A stretch of 64,000 nt of DNA from FEN-1297 sp021817845 (lineage in GTDB: Bacteria > Bacteroidota > Ignavibacteria > Ignavibacteriales > Ignavibacteriaceae). The stretch covers positions 62,001-126,000 of the forward strand of contig JAKAFW010000004.1 of NCBI GenBank assembly GCA_021817845.1. The letters are read 5' to 3'. Both the position numbers and the translations under genes were made by a program. The notes under the pieces were generated by a model. It was not told the DNA's origin. It saw nothing but the letters and a program-made list of their open reading frames with translations, and made no database searches. Below, in pieces: positions 53,397-62,727 of this stretch (position 1 is its first letter; every line of letters starts with the position of its first letter).

Positions 53397-55418
53397 ATGC
53401 CCGATAATAATCAACAATTGGAACAACTTGCAATAAACACAATAAGATTTCTTTCCGTGGATGCAGTGCAAAAAGCAAACTCAGGTCATCCCGGAATGCC
53501 GATGGGATGCGCTCCGATTGGATACACGCTTTATGCAAAATATATGAGACACAACCCTGCTAACCCAAAATGGTTAAACAGAGATAGATTTATTTTATCT
53601 GCCGGGCATGGAAGTATGCTTCTTTATTCTCTTCTCCATTTGTGCGGATATGATCTGCCGCTCGAACAGTTAAAGCAATTTCGACAGTGGGGAAGCATTA
53701 CCCCCGGTCATCCCGAATACGGACTTACACCCGGCGTGGAAACTACAACCGGTCCACTTGGACAAGGATTTGCAAACGCTATTGGAATGGCAATTGCTCA
53801 AGCACATCTTGGGTCTTTGTTTAATAAGGAAGACATAAAAATTCTCGATCATTTTATATATGGAATTTGCAGCGACGGCGAAATGATGGAGGGAATATCG
53901 CACGAAGCGGCTTCTTTAGCCGGTCATCTTAAACTTGGAAAAATTATCTTCTTTTATGATGATAATAAAATTACTATCGACGGCTCAACTTCTCTTGCTT
54001 TTTCCGAAGATGTTGGTAAACGCTTCGAAGCATACAATTGGCATGTCCAGCATGTTGAAGATGTAAATGATTTATCTTCGCTTGAAGCTGCACTAAAGAA
54101 TGCACAATCGGAAACATCGAAACCTTCTTTAATTATTACGAGAACTCATATTGGATTCGGAAGCCCGAACAAACATGACTCTGCATCTTCCCACGGCTCT
54201 CCGCTCGGCGTTGAAGAAGTAAAACTTACCAAAAAAAATCTTGGCTGGCCCGAAGAACCAGATTTCTTAATTCCTTCTGAAGTTGCAAATTATTTTAAGA
54301 CTGTTAAAGAAAAAGGAATTCTACTTGAAAAGGAATGGAACGATTTATTCAAACAGTATGAAAATAAATACCCTGATGATGCAAGGTATTTCAAGAAAAT
54401 TATGAGTGGAGATTTCGGCGAAGAATGGAAAACGAAACTGCCGGTATTCCCGGATGAAGGAAAGAAAATAGCAACCCGCACTTCTTCGGGAAAAGTATTA
54501 AACACTATCGCACCATACCTTACAACGCTAATCGGAGGTTCGGCTGATCTTCATCCTTCGACTGATACTTTCTTAAAAGAATTCGGAAGCTTTAGCGCGG
54601 ATAACTATAGAGCACGTACAATTCATTACGGTATCCGCGAACATGCTATGGGTGCAATCTTAAACGGTATGGCAATTTACGGCGGAGTAATTCCGTTCGG
54701 CGCGACATTCTTTATTTTCTCCGACTATCTTCGGCCGGTAATAAGGCTTGCATCTATTTCAAAAATAAAACCGATTTATGTTTTTACTCACGATAGCATT
54801 GGCGTGGGCGAAGACGGACCAACGCATCAGCCCGTGGAACAAACTGCCTCGCTTCGCGCTATTCCTAAAGTTATTGTAATTCGTCCTGCCGATGCAAATG
54901 AATCTGCTTACGCATGGCGCTATGCAATCGAACATAAGGGAAGCCCTGTTGCACTTCTATTAACACGCCAAGGCTTACCTGTGCTTGATCAAAATAAATA
55001 TCCCTCTGCAGAAGGACTTCTACGCGGTGCTTATGTTTTATTAGATTGTGCCGGAGCTCCTGAAATAATTCTAATGGCTTCGGGTTCTGAGGTGTCCATT
55101 TCCTTGCAAGCTGCGAATAAATTAAAAGCCGAAGGAATAAAAGTTCGCGTGGTTAGCTTCCCAAGCTGGGAATTATTTGAGCAGCAACCTGAAGAGTATA
55201 AAGAAAACATTCTCCCTTCAAATGTGAAAGCAAGAGTTTCCGTCGAAGCCGGTGTAAAAATGGGATGGGAAAAATATGTCGGTGACCTTGGAGAATGCAT
55301 CAGCGTGGAAAAATTTGGTGCCTCCGCGCCTGTTGAAGTGGTTATGGAAAAATATGGTTTTACCCCAGCGCATGTTTATGAAATCGCTAAAAAGACTCTT
55401 GCAAAAATAAGGAAGTGA
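53397..55418 (+). CDS. tkt: Transketolase
   Basis: A 673-residue thiamine diphosphate enzyme that moves two-carbon units between sugar phosphates. The N-terminal RFLSVDAVQKANSGHPGMPMG and LSAGHGSMLLYSLLHL are signatures, the ThDP-binding motif lies in CSDGEMMEGISHEAASLAGH with FYDDNKITIDG, and the middle domain carries GIREHAMGAILNGMA and HDSIGVGEDGPTHQPVEQ. I chose the ATG at 53397, with GGAG six bases upstream; an in-frame ATG four codons earlier contains that ribosome site. It complements the tal-pgi and zwf genes elsewhere in the window. Confidence 0.96.
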   Translation: MPDNNQQLEQLAINTIRFLSVDAVQKANSGHPGMPMGCAPIGYTLYAKYMRHNPANPKWLNRDRFILSAGHGSMLLYSLLHLCGYDLPLEQLKQFRQWGSITPGHPEYGLTPGVETTTGPLGQGFANAIGMAIAQAHLGSLFNKEDIKILDHFIYGICSDGEMMEGISHEAASLAGHLKLGKIIFFYDDNKITIDGSTSLAFSEDVGKRFEAYNWHVQHVEDVNDLSSLEAALKNAQSETSKPSLIITRTHIGFGSPNKHDSASSHGSPLGVEEVKLTKKNLGWPEEPDFLIPSEVANYFKTVKEKGILLEKEWNDLFKQYENKYPDDARYFKKIMSGDFGEEWKTKLPVFPDEGKKIATRTSSGKVLNTIAPYLTTLIGGSADLHPSTDTFLKEFGSFSADNYRARTIHYGIREHAMGAILNGMAIYGGVIPFGATFFIFSDYLRPVIRLASISKIKPIYVFTHDSIGVGEDGPTHQPVEQTASLRAIPKVIVIRPADANESAYAWRYAIEHKGSPVALLLTRQGLPVLDQNKYPSAEGLLRGAYVLLDCAGAPEIILMASGSEVSISLQAANKLKAEGIKVRVVSFPSWELFEQQPEEYKENILPSNVKARVSVEAGVKMGWEKYVGDLGECISVEKFGASAPVEVVMEKYGFTPAHVYEIAKKTLAKIRK

Positions 55419-55447
55419 AATTATCTTAAATATTTAGGAGCAAAATT

Positions 55448-56254
55448 ATGAAGAATATTTTTATCCGACTTTCGTTTATCGTTATTCTATCGTTTCTTTT
55501 TACCGGAATAAATTTTGGCTACCAGAAAAAAAATATAGGTAAAGATAGCTCTTCCGGAAAATTTAAGATCAAAACTTCAACGATAACATATTTAAGCGGG
55601 ATTGATACAGTAAGCGCTTATTTAGCTGTTCCGGTAGGAAAAGAAAAGTTTCCGGCATTAATTTTAGTCCATGAATGGTGGGGGTTAACTCCCTGGATGA
55701 AAGAAAACGCGGATAACTTCGCGAAGCGCGGTATAGTTGCTCTTGCTGTTGACCTTTACCGCGGGAAAGTTACTTCTAATTATAAGGAAGCTGCCGAGTT
55801 AAGCAGCACTCTTCCAAAAGCAAGAGCCATAACTGACTTAAAATCTGCTTTTCAATATCTCGATAAAATGCCTCAAGTAAACAAAAGTAAGATAGGCTCG
55901 ATTGGCTGGTGTTTTGGAGGAGGTTATTCATTTCAGGCAGCGTTAAATATTCCTAAACTAAAAACTTGCGTAGTTTGTTACGGCAGTCTGAATTATTCCG
56001 GGAATTCATTAAAAGAAATTCACTGCCCAATCCTTTGTGCCTTTGGCGATAGCGATAAAGTATTTACACCTAAAGTTGTAAATGATTTTGAGAAGTCAGC
56101 AAAAGAAAATTCGCTAAACACCACGGTGAAATTTTATCCCGGTGGTCAACATGCTTTTATGAATCCTTATAACAAGACCGGATATAACAAATCTGATGCT
56201 GAAAAAGCGTGGACTGATATTTATTCTTTTCTCAACAAAAATCTTTTAAGATAA
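55448..56254 (+). CDS. Exported dienelactone hydrolase family protein
   Basis: A 268-residue alpha/beta hydrolase with an N-terminal signal sequence (about 1-24). The nucleophile is Cys155 in GSIGWCFGGGY, followed by Asp203 (GDSD) and His235 (GGQHAFMNP); Glu76 in LVHEWWGL is the conserved glutamate of dienelactone hydrolases. Their natural substrates are often unknown despite the name; export here suggests an ester or lactone outside the cytoplasm. The gene has an AGGAG site, lies 29 bp after transketolase and ends at a clear terminator. Confidence 0.88.
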   Translation: MKNIFIRLSFIVILSFLFTGINFGYQKKNIGKDSSSGKFKIKTSTITYLSGIDTVSAYLAVPVGKEKFPALILVHEWWGLTPWMKENADNFAKRGIVALAVDLYRGKVTSNYKEAAELSSTLPKARAITDLKSAFQYLDKMPQVNKSKIGSIGWCFGGGYSFQAALNIPKLKTCVVCYGSLNYSGNSLKEIHCPILCAFGDSDKVFTPKVVNDFEKSAKENSLNTTVKFYPGGQHAFMNPYNKTGYNKSDAEKAWTDIYSFLNKNLLR

Positions 56255-56285
56255 AATATTTCCCATGAAATAAAATTATAGAAAG

Positions 56286-56310
56286 CGGCTCTTCAACAGA
56301 GCCGTTTTTT
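56286..56310 (+). terminator. Rho-independent terminator after the dienelactone hydrolase gene
   Basis: CGGCTC pairs with GAGCCG around a seven-base loop and is followed by six T residues. It lies about 30 bases after the stop codon and separates this gene from malQ. Confidence 0.85.
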
Positions 56311-56360
56311 ATTTCGTTTAATCATTCCTATTTTTTGTTACTAAAAAAATGAGGTTAAAA

Positions 56361-57878
56361 ATGAGATTTGAACGCGCTGCCGGAATATTACTCCACCCAA
56401 CTTCTTTACCGGGAAAATATGGAATCGGAGATCTAGGAAATGAAGCATATAATTTCGTTAATTTTTTAGAAGCGGCGGGACAAAAGCTATGGCAAGTCTT
56501 TCCGCTTGGACCTACGGGTTACGGGGACTCGCCTTATCAATGCTTTTCGGCATTTGCAGGAAATCCGATTTTAGTCAGCCCGGAGAAGCTTTCTGAAGCC
56601 GGCTTCCTTGAGGAACATGACATTGAAAATATTCCTTATCAAAAAGATCATCAAATCGATTACGGCGATGTAATCAATTATAAAAGATTCATTTTGAAGA
56701 AGGCGTTTGAATCGTTTAAGAAAAATCCTAACGGTCAGGAAAATGAATTTAAGATCTTTTGTGAGTCCAACTCCGAATGGCTTGAAGATTTTTCTTTATT
56801 CATGGCGGCTAAAGATTTTCACGGGGGACGGATATGGACAAGCTGGGATAAGGGCTTGGTTAAACGCGATGCCCGCTCTCTTAATTTATGGAAAGAAAAA
56901 TTATCTGACGATATTCTTTACCACAAATTTGTACAGTTCAATTTTTTCAGACAGTGGCTTAGCTTAAAAGAATACGCGAATGAAAAAGGAATAAAAATTA
57001 TCGGCGACATGCCGATCTTCATTGCCTATGACAGTGTCGATCTTTGGGCAAATAGAAATCTTTTTACAGTTGATGAAGACGGAAACCTTGAAACTGTCGC
57101 TGGTGTTCCTCCTGATTATTTTAGTGCAACAGGACAGCTTTGGGGAAACCCGCTTTATCGTTGGAACGAAATGAGGAAAGATGATTTCCTCTGGTGGCGC
57201 AATAGAATGAAAAGTCTTTTAACATTAGTCGATATTGTTCGCATCGATCACTTCCGGGGCTTCGAGGCTTACTGGGAAATTCCCGGCGATGCACTTACGG
57301 CAGAAACCGGAAAGTGGGTCAAAGCTCCGGGTGAAAAGCTCTTTAGCTCTCTAAAAAAATATTTGGGTGAACTTCCTATCATTGCCGAAGACCTTGGTGT
57401 CATTACGGATGCGGTTGTTGCTTTAAGAGATAAATTCGATTTCCCCGGTATTAAAATCCTCCAGTTTGCTTTTGGTACTGATATGGAAAGGAAATTCCTT
57501 CCTCATAATTTTAATTCTAATTGTGTGGTTCATACCGGCTCGCATGATAATGATACTACTCGTGCCTATTTTGAAAAAGCAAAGAATGAAGATAATGATA
57601 TTTATTCTCACACACAGAAATATTTGAACTACTACGGAGACGATATTACTTTTCATTTAATAAGGCTTGCGTATGCTTCGGTTGCCGATATGGCTATCAT
57701 TCCCATGCAAGATATCCTTAACCTTGGAGGCAATGCAAGAATGAATTTCCCCGGTACGCTTGGTGGTAACTGGACGTGGCGCTTTTCCTGGGATCAAGTC
57801 CCGTCAAACTTAGCCCAAACTTACAAAGAAATGGCTAAGCTTTTCGATAGACCGCTAAAGAAAAAACTGGTCTCCTGA
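56361..57878 (+). CDS. malQ: 4-alpha-glucanotransferase (amylomaltase)
   Basis: A 505-residue GH77 enzyme that disproportionates maltodextrins. The N-terminal ILLHPTSLPGKYGIGDLG and GPTGYGDSPYQCFSAFAGNP are family signatures. The catalytic residues are Asp296 (VRIDHFRGFEAYW), Glu343 (PIIAEDLGVI) and Asp396 (HTGSHDNDTTRAYF). I placed the start at the ATG with GAGG six bases upstream; an ATG four codons earlier is also in frame. With the GH13 enzyme upstream it forms an alpha-glucan utilisation neighbourhood, though the two are in separate transcripts. Confidence 0.95.
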   Translation: MRFERAAGILLHPTSLPGKYGIGDLGNEAYNFVNFLEAAGQKLWQVFPLGPTGYGDSPYQCFSAFAGNPILVSPEKLSEAGFLEEHDIENIPYQKDHQIDYGDVINYKRFILKKAFESFKKNPNGQENEFKIFCESNSEWLEDFSLFMAAKDFHGGRIWTSWDKGLVKRDARSLNLWKEKLSDDILYHKFVQFNFFRQWLSLKEYANEKGIKIIGDMPIFIAYDSVDLWANRNLFTVDEDGNLETVAGVPPDYFSATGQLWGNPLYRWNEMRKDDFLWWRNRMKSLLTLVDIVRIDHFRGFEAYWEIPGDALTAETGKWVKAPGEKLFSSLKKYLGELPIIAEDLGVITDAVVALRDKFDFPGIKILQFAFGTDMERKFLPHNFNSNCVVHTGSHDNDTTRAYFEKAKNEDNDIYSHTQKYLNYYGDDITFHLIRLAYASVADMAIIPMQDILNLGGNARMNFPGTLGGNWTWRFSWDQVPSNLAQTYKEMAKLFDRPLKKKLVS

Positions 57879-57882
57879 TTTT

Positions 57883-59022
57883 ATGTTCGGGAAAAACAAT
57901 ATAAGAAATACTGCTGCAGTAATACTTATTGCTTTCGTAAGCGGGTTATATTTTTTTAAGTACTCTGCTATTTATCTAAAATATCCTGTATTGTTAACCG
58001 GTTTATATTTGATAATCTTTTCCGCCGTATTGTTTTTCCTTAACAGGCTGAATGACAAAAGTTATGTTTTCCTTAATCAGAAATTTATTGTAGTATTTTC
58101 AAGTATAGTAGTATTCATCTCATTTCTTTTTGTCACATTTCTTCCCCGCTTTGGAGAAGTCGGAAGGCTTCCGGCAATAGAGGATTGGATCAAAAGATTA
58201 TTTAATGGAAGTTTTCCCTACAACTCACCCTTTACACCATCGGGATTTCCTGTTTTGTTTTTTTTATCAATCCCATTTTACCTTCTGAAAAACATCGGAT
58301 ACCTTGAAGTTGTAGGACTCTCTTTGTTTTTAATCTCGGTTATTTATTTTTCAAATACTTTGAAGGAAAATCTATTCCGCATAATAATTTTACTATTGAG
58401 TCCGGTACTTTATTATGGATTTGTCGTTCGCGATGAGCTTTTCTTTAACATGATGATTCCGGTAGTCTTAATCTTCCTCATGGAAAAATTCTATGATCGC
58501 GATAATTACAATTACAAATTTGATTTGTTCGGGATCTTATTCGGACTTGCTCTTTCAACAAGGTCAGTCGTTGCTATTATTTATGCTGTTTACCTTGTAT
58601 ATCTCTTTAAATCCAACATTCCTAAAGGGATCACATTCATTTTCCTTTTAGCTCTTGTTTTTTGGTTTACTTTATTACCGTTTTTTTTATGGGATCAAAA
58701 TTCTTTTCTTACAAACGGACCATTTGCAGTCCAATCCTATCTTTCATTCCTGCCGTTTTGGAACGTCATTATCATTTTAGGAATAGCCATTTATCTTGGC
58801 TGGATTGCCTCAAATCTGTATGAAGTCTTTTTTGCAGCCGGAATAATGCTTTTCCTTCCGGTCTTTCTTTCCATGCTTTATAAAATATTTGAGGTTGGTT
58901 TTTATCAAGCCGTAGTATATGATGTTTTTGATCTTTCCTATTTTATTTTCTGCATACCGTTTTTACTCTTATCGATACAAGAACAAAAGACGGTAAAATC
59001 TATAGGGAAAATACTCTCTTAA
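57883..59022 (+). CDS. Polytopic membrane protein, possibly GT-C-like
   Basis: A 379-residue protein with about ten hydrophobic helices. A hydrophilic loop near residues 85-115 (RFGEVGRLPAIEDWIKRL, NGSFPY) and the RDELFFNMMIPVVLIF segment resemble the loops of multi-pass GT-C glycosyltransferases such as the mannosyltransferase-like families, but a catalytic DxD or equivalent is not evident. It begins four bases after the malQ stop codon, so it is cotranscribed with malQ. I do not recognise the precise family. Confidence 0.55.
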   Translation: MFGKNNIRNTAAVILIAFVSGLYFFKYSAIYLKYPVLLTGLYLIIFSAVLFFLNRLNDKSYVFLNQKFIVVFSSIVVFISFLFVTFLPRFGEVGRLPAIEDWIKRLFNGSFPYNSPFTPSGFPVLFFLSIPFYLLKNIGYLEVVGLSLFLISVIYFSNTLKENLFRIIILLLSPVLYYGFVVRDELFFNMMIPVVLIFLMEKFYDRDNYNYKFDLFGILFGLALSTRSVVAIIYAVYLVYLFKSNIPKGITFIFLLALVFWFTLLPFFLWDQNSFLTNGPFAVQSYLSFLPFWNVIIILGIAIYLGWIASNLYEVFFAAGIMLFLPVFLSMLYKIFEVGFYQAVVYDVFDLSYFIFCIPFLLLSIQEQKTVKSIGKILS

Positions 59023-59194
59023 TGTATTTTGGAAAACTAAATCTACTTATCGATAACAGGTGACCAGTTTATCAACCTTAGAAGAATGGCATTTAATTAC
59101 GAACAGTTACTATATTTTACTTGATTTCTAATTGCAATCGTAATAGTTTTTTTGCACATATCACATGATTTACATAGCGGATGGTAAACGTTAG

Positions 59195-59227
59195 CCGGAG
59201 AGCCATTTCCGGTGAAGCGGTTTTTTT
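59195..59227 (+). terminator. Possible terminator downstream of the malQ/membrane-protein unit
   Basis: CCGGA and TCCGG form a five-pair stem, followed after eight bases by a run of seven T residues. The stem is short and the T run is not immediately adjacent, so this is tentative. Confidence 0.35.
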
Positions 59228-59304
59228 CATGTTTGTTGTTTGGTTAATTAATTTGTAAGCCTCTGGCTTAAAATATTTTTAAACAACTTATTATGGGAGT
59301 TTAT

Positions 59305-59967
59305 ATGAAAAATTCTATCCGCCTCTTGATCTTCTTTTTTATCTTTATTTTAGAAAGCTGCTCTTCAATCTATACGGTTAAAGATTTTCCTTCCAAAGAG
59401 AAATTATATCAGGACTTTAATAATTCTGTTAAAGATAAAAGTATTAACGTCAAATTTATAAACGACAGTTCTTTAACAATTAATAACGGAGCCGTAATTA
59501 AGAACGATACACTTTATTCAATAGGATACCGTTTAGATAAAAATTACAGAAAAGTTGCCTTGTCAGAAATCAAAAAGATAAATTACACCGGTATTGATTA
59601 TAAGTCAGCAAATCTTCAACTTAAAAACGATGAACAAATAAATGCCGGTGATATTAATATTGCTAACGACACAATGGAATATTCAGTAACAAAAAAAATA
59701 TTAACACAGTCTGAAGTCGCGCCTTTAGATAAAATAAAGGAAGCGAGTTATAAAAACCATTGGCTTGGAATACCTGGATGGTTTCTTGCCGGAACGGGAT
59801 TAGGGATTATTGTAGGGGCTATAATATTTGTTTCAAGAAATAATGGTTCACCTGATAATGCATATATGACATTGAATAGTTTTCTTACAATCCCCTTTGG
59901 TTCATTTGTGGGCATCATTTGGGGCTGGATAGATGGCTATAGCTATATATATCAATTTAATCCGTAG
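59305..59967 (+). CDS. Lipoprotein-like protein with C-terminal glycine-rich membrane segments
   Basis: A 220-residue exported protein of unknown family. The N-terminal hydrophobic stretch ends in LESC, an imperfect lipobox. The middle part is beta-rich (INVKFINDSSLTINNGAVI, YRKVALSEIKKINYTG). Near the C-terminus are two hydrophobic segments (GIPGWFLAGTGLGIIVGAIIF and FLTIPFGSFVGIIWGW). The ATG at 59305 has GGAG five bases upstream; an earlier ATG in frame contains that site. It converges with the permease gene across a hairpin. Confidence 0.55.
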   Translation: MKNSIRLLIFFFIFILESCSSIYTVKDFPSKEKLYQDFNNSVKDKSINVKFINDSSLTINNGAVIKNDTLYSIGYRLDKNYRKVALSEIKKINYTGIDYKSANLQLKNDEQINAGDINIANDTMEYSVTKKILTQSEVAPLDKIKEASYKNHWLGIPGWFLAGTGLGIIVGAIIFVSRNNGSPDNAYMTLNSFLTIPFGSFVGIIWGWIDGYSYIYQFNP

Positions 59968-59978
59968 GGATAATTTTA

Positions 59979-60017
59979 GAATAAATGGTGTCTTCTCAAA
60001 AAAGATACCATCTATTC
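59979..60017. terminator. Bidirectional terminator between convergent genes
   Basis: GAATAAATGGTGTCTT pairs with AAGATACCATCTATTC around a short A-rich loop, with two mismatches in a 16-bp stem. It lies between the lipoprotein-like gene and the permease gene, both of which converge on it. Confidence 0.55.
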
Positions 60018-60051
60018 CAAACTATGTTTTATTTATATGAATTTTATAATT

Positions 60052-61410
60052 TCAAATTGAATTTAATTTTCGGACTAATTTAAAAGCTGGATAACTAACT
60101 GCAAAAAATACTGCAGCTAATAAAGCATTAAGCGGGTCACTAAATACATCTCCAATTAAAAATATCAATGAGCCGGTGATAAAAATTAGTGGAGTCCAGG
60201 GATAGCCCCAAGCCTTAACGGGTCGCGGTAATTCGGGTTCCTTTTTCCTTAAATAAAATAAAGAAGAAAATCCGGCAAAATAATTTACCACATAAAAAAA
60301 GGCTGACACTGCAATTAAAATTTCTAAAGTGCCTGAAGCGATAAGTAAAATTACAAATGCCGTGCTAACTAAAAGAGCAAAACGAGGTGAGCCATCTTTG
60401 CTGACAGTAGTAATTTTTGTAGTGAAAAGTTTATTCCTTCCTAAACCGAAAATTATCCTTGTTGCAATTAGAAGAGCGGCATTTAAAATACTTATTAATG
60501 CTGCGATAGAAAGAATGGTTATTATTTTTCCGCCATTGTTTCCGAACATCTTTATGGCTGCTGTGGTTGCGGGCGCTGTCGAAGAACCAAGCTCTGATAC
60601 CGGGAGAACGTATAACAAGCCTAAATTAACCAGGAGATAAATAGCGATGATTGCCAGAACTCCGCTTATAGCTGAACGTGAAAGGTTTTTGCCGGGGTCA
60701 CGGTCCTCTTCCGTGAAATAAATAGCGCTGTACCAACCATCGTATGTGAAAATTATTGACTGTAATGCAATAACAAATGCTGCAAATAAACCTGTCGGCA
60801 AATTTAATTTTGCAATATCGCCGTTAATGCTTGAAACCGCTGCAACATGCTTTCCGAAATAAAAGCAAGTAAACACTAAAGCCAGGAATGCGGTTACTTT
60901 TATTATGCTTGTAATTTCCTGGGTTAGACTTCCGGATTTTAGTCCAAACCATTGAAGTGAAGTTAAAAGAAGAATGGATATAATTGCTATTTCTTTTATG
61001 CCTAAAAAACCGGAAGGAAAAAGAGAGATTGAAAATTCTCCGATTGCGATAGCGAAAGAAGCTACTGAAGCGGAAGTTGCTATCCAGTCACTCCAGCCTA
61101 TTACAAAACCGGCGTAATCTCCAAAAGCCCGCCTGACAAAAACATACCATCCTCCTGCTTTTGGGATCATCGCCCCTAATTCAATTACGGAAACAGTTCC
61201 CAGAAGCGCATAGACTCCGCCTATAACCCAAGCAGCCATAATCAAATAAGAATTTCGTAACTGTGCAGCGACCATTCCCGGTGTTCTTAAAATACCGACG
61301 CCGATGGTACCGCCAATAGTAATGGCTATTCCAAAGCCAACCCCTAAAATTTTTCTTAAGCTGCCTTTTTCGGGGTAAATATTTTCTTTTATTCTATTTG
61401 AAGATTGCAT
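60052..61410 (-). CDS. Amino acid permease of the APC family
   Basis: A 452-residue inner-membrane transporter with about twelve helices. The first helix has the APC substrate-binding signature GGTIGVGILRTPGMVA. The PKAGGWYVFVRRAFG loop and the GWSDWIATSASVA and TYDGWYSAIYFTEEDRDPG segments are typical of the APA subgroup (basic and related amino acids). The transported amino acid cannot be read from the sequence. It is read toward the lipoprotein-like gene and is 110 bp downstream of pta on the same strand. Confidence 0.9.
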   Translation of the reverse strand: MQSSNRIKENIYPEKGSLRKILGVGFGIAITIGGTIGVGILRTPGMVAAQLRNSYLIMAAWVIGGVYALLGTVSVIELGAMIPKAGGWYVFVRRAFGDYAGFVIGWSDWIATSASVASFAIAIGEFSISLFPSGFLGIKEIAIISILLLTSLQWFGLKSGSLTQEITSIIKVTAFLALVFTCFYFGKHVAAVSSINGDIAKLNLPTGLFAAFVIALQSIIFTYDGWYSAIYFTEEDRDPGKNLSRSAISGVLAIIAIYLLVNLGLLYVLPVSELGSSTAPATTAAIKMFGNNGGKIITILSIAALISILNAALLIATRIIFGLGRNKLFTTKITTVSKDGSPRFALLVSTAFVILLIASGTLEILIAVSAFFYVVNYFAGFSSLFYLRKKEPELPRPVKAWGYPWTPLIFITGSLIFLIGDVFSDPLNALLAAVFFAVSYPAFKLVRKLNSI

Positions 61411-61522
61411 TGAGAAATAGATTTAAAATAAAATTGGATATGTCCGCTTCCAAATTTTCTGATCGTGAAGTTAACATATCCAAAAAGTTTTAGTAAGTCA
61501 ATCTTGAAAGTTAATAAGTGAG

Positions 61523-62500
61523 TTAGCTCATCAAAATTGCAAATGCTGCAGTGTTTACAATATCATCAGCGCTGCAGCCGCGGCTAAGGTCAAAATATGG
61601 CTTTTTTAATCCCTGGATAAGGGGCCCAATTGCTTCACATCCGCCTAAACGCTGCGCAATTTTATAGCCAATATTCCCGGCGTTTAGATCCGGGAAGATG
61701 AGTACATTTGCGTGCCCGGCGACTTCACTGCCGGGAGCTTTCTTTTTTCCGATTGATTCTACAATTGCCGCATCAAACTGAAGCTCACCGTCAATCATTA
61801 AATCTGTGCGTTTATTTTTTGCAATCTTGGTTGCTTCAATAACTTTCTCCACAGATTCATGTTGTGCGCTTCCTTTTGTTGAAAAAGAAAGCATCGCAAC
61901 TACCGGGATTTCGCCGGTTAATTTATGATGATTATCAGCAGCAGATATGGCAATGTCGGCAAGTTGTTCTGCATTAGGATCTGGCACGACTCCGCAGTCA
62001 CTAAAAGTATAAGTTTTTTCCGGAAAAACCATTAAGAAAAAGCTTGATACAATAGAAATTCCATCAGCCATTCCTATGCATTGAATCCCAGCGCGCAAAA
62101 CATCTGCTGTGGATGCAGTTGAACCGGCGACGCTGCCGTCTGCTATTCCCTCTTTTACCATCATGGCGCCAAAAAACAAATCACGTCTCATTATTTCTCT
62201 GGCTTGCTCAATTGTTAATCCCTTTTTCTTTCTTAATTCGTAAAAAGTATTTGTATAAGAATCAAACCTATCAGACTTTTCGGGATCGATAATTCTTACA
62301 TTGCTAAGATCGATATTAAGCTTTTTGACATCATCAAAAATTTTTTCTTCATTTCCAAGTGTAATTATTGAAGCTATATTTTGTTTTGTCAAGGTTTCGG
62401 CTGCTTTTAGCACCCGCTCGTCATGAGATTCCGGCAGGACAATAGTTTTTTTCTTTTGTGATGCTTTTGATTTAATTGTAGTTAAAAAGTCATTTCCCAT
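61523..62500 (-). CDS. pta: Phosphate acetyltransferase
   Basis: A 325-residue enzyme interconverting acetyl-CoA and acetyl phosphate. Signatures are VLPESHDERVLKAA at the N-terminus, REIMRRDLFFGAMMVKEG, ADGSVAGSTASTADVLRAG, SFSTKGSAQHESVEKV and the C-terminal KPYFDLSRGCSADDIVNTA. The length is that of the short, single-domain Pta. No acetate kinase gene lies within the window. A TAAGTTTG word about 34 bases upstream fits the -7 promoter consensus but lacks a clear upstream box. The related phosphate butyryltransferase is a less likely alternative. Confidence 0.93.
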   Translation of the reverse strand: MGNDFLTTIKSKASQKKKTIVLPESHDERVLKAAETLTKQNIASIITLGNEEKIFDDVKKLNIDLSNVRIIDPEKSDRFDSYTNTFYELRKKKGLTIEQAREIMRRDLFFGAMMVKEGIADGSVAGSTASTADVLRAGIQCIGMADGISIVSSFFLMVFPEKTYTFSDCGVVPDPNAEQLADIAISAADNHHKLTGEIPVVAMLSFSTKGSAQHESVEKVIEATKIAKNKRTDLMIDGELQFDAAIVESIGKKKAPGSEVAGHANVLIFPDLNAGNIGYKIAQRLGGCEAIGPLIQGLKKPYFDLSRGCSADDIVNTAAFAILMS

Positions 62501-62533
62501 TTTTTAATCCATAATTTGTAAAAAATTCTTTCC

Positions 62534-62541
62534 CAAACTTA
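62534..62541 (-). promoter_or_regulatory. Possible -7 promoter element for pta
   Basis: On the minus strand TAAGTTTG matches TAnnTTTG about 34 bases before the pta start. No TTTG box is found at the expected distance upstream. Confidence 0.3.
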
Positions 62542-62727
62542 CGAAAAATCGAAATAATTTTTTAACTTGAAATCAATTATTTAAATTAAAATTAGACCTT
62601 TTAGTTTATTTTTATTCAATAAACAGCTAATATTATGGGAAGATGCTTTAGAAATGATGTATCTTACAGTTCATTTTACGTTGATTATTGATTCAAAAAC
62701 CTATAAATTCACACTCTTAATTTTGTT

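Noticed and set aside
59023..59304. Riboswitch or structured RNA in the gap before the lipoprotein-like gene
   Set aside because: Apart from a short stem with a T run no known riboswitch core is recognisable by eye.
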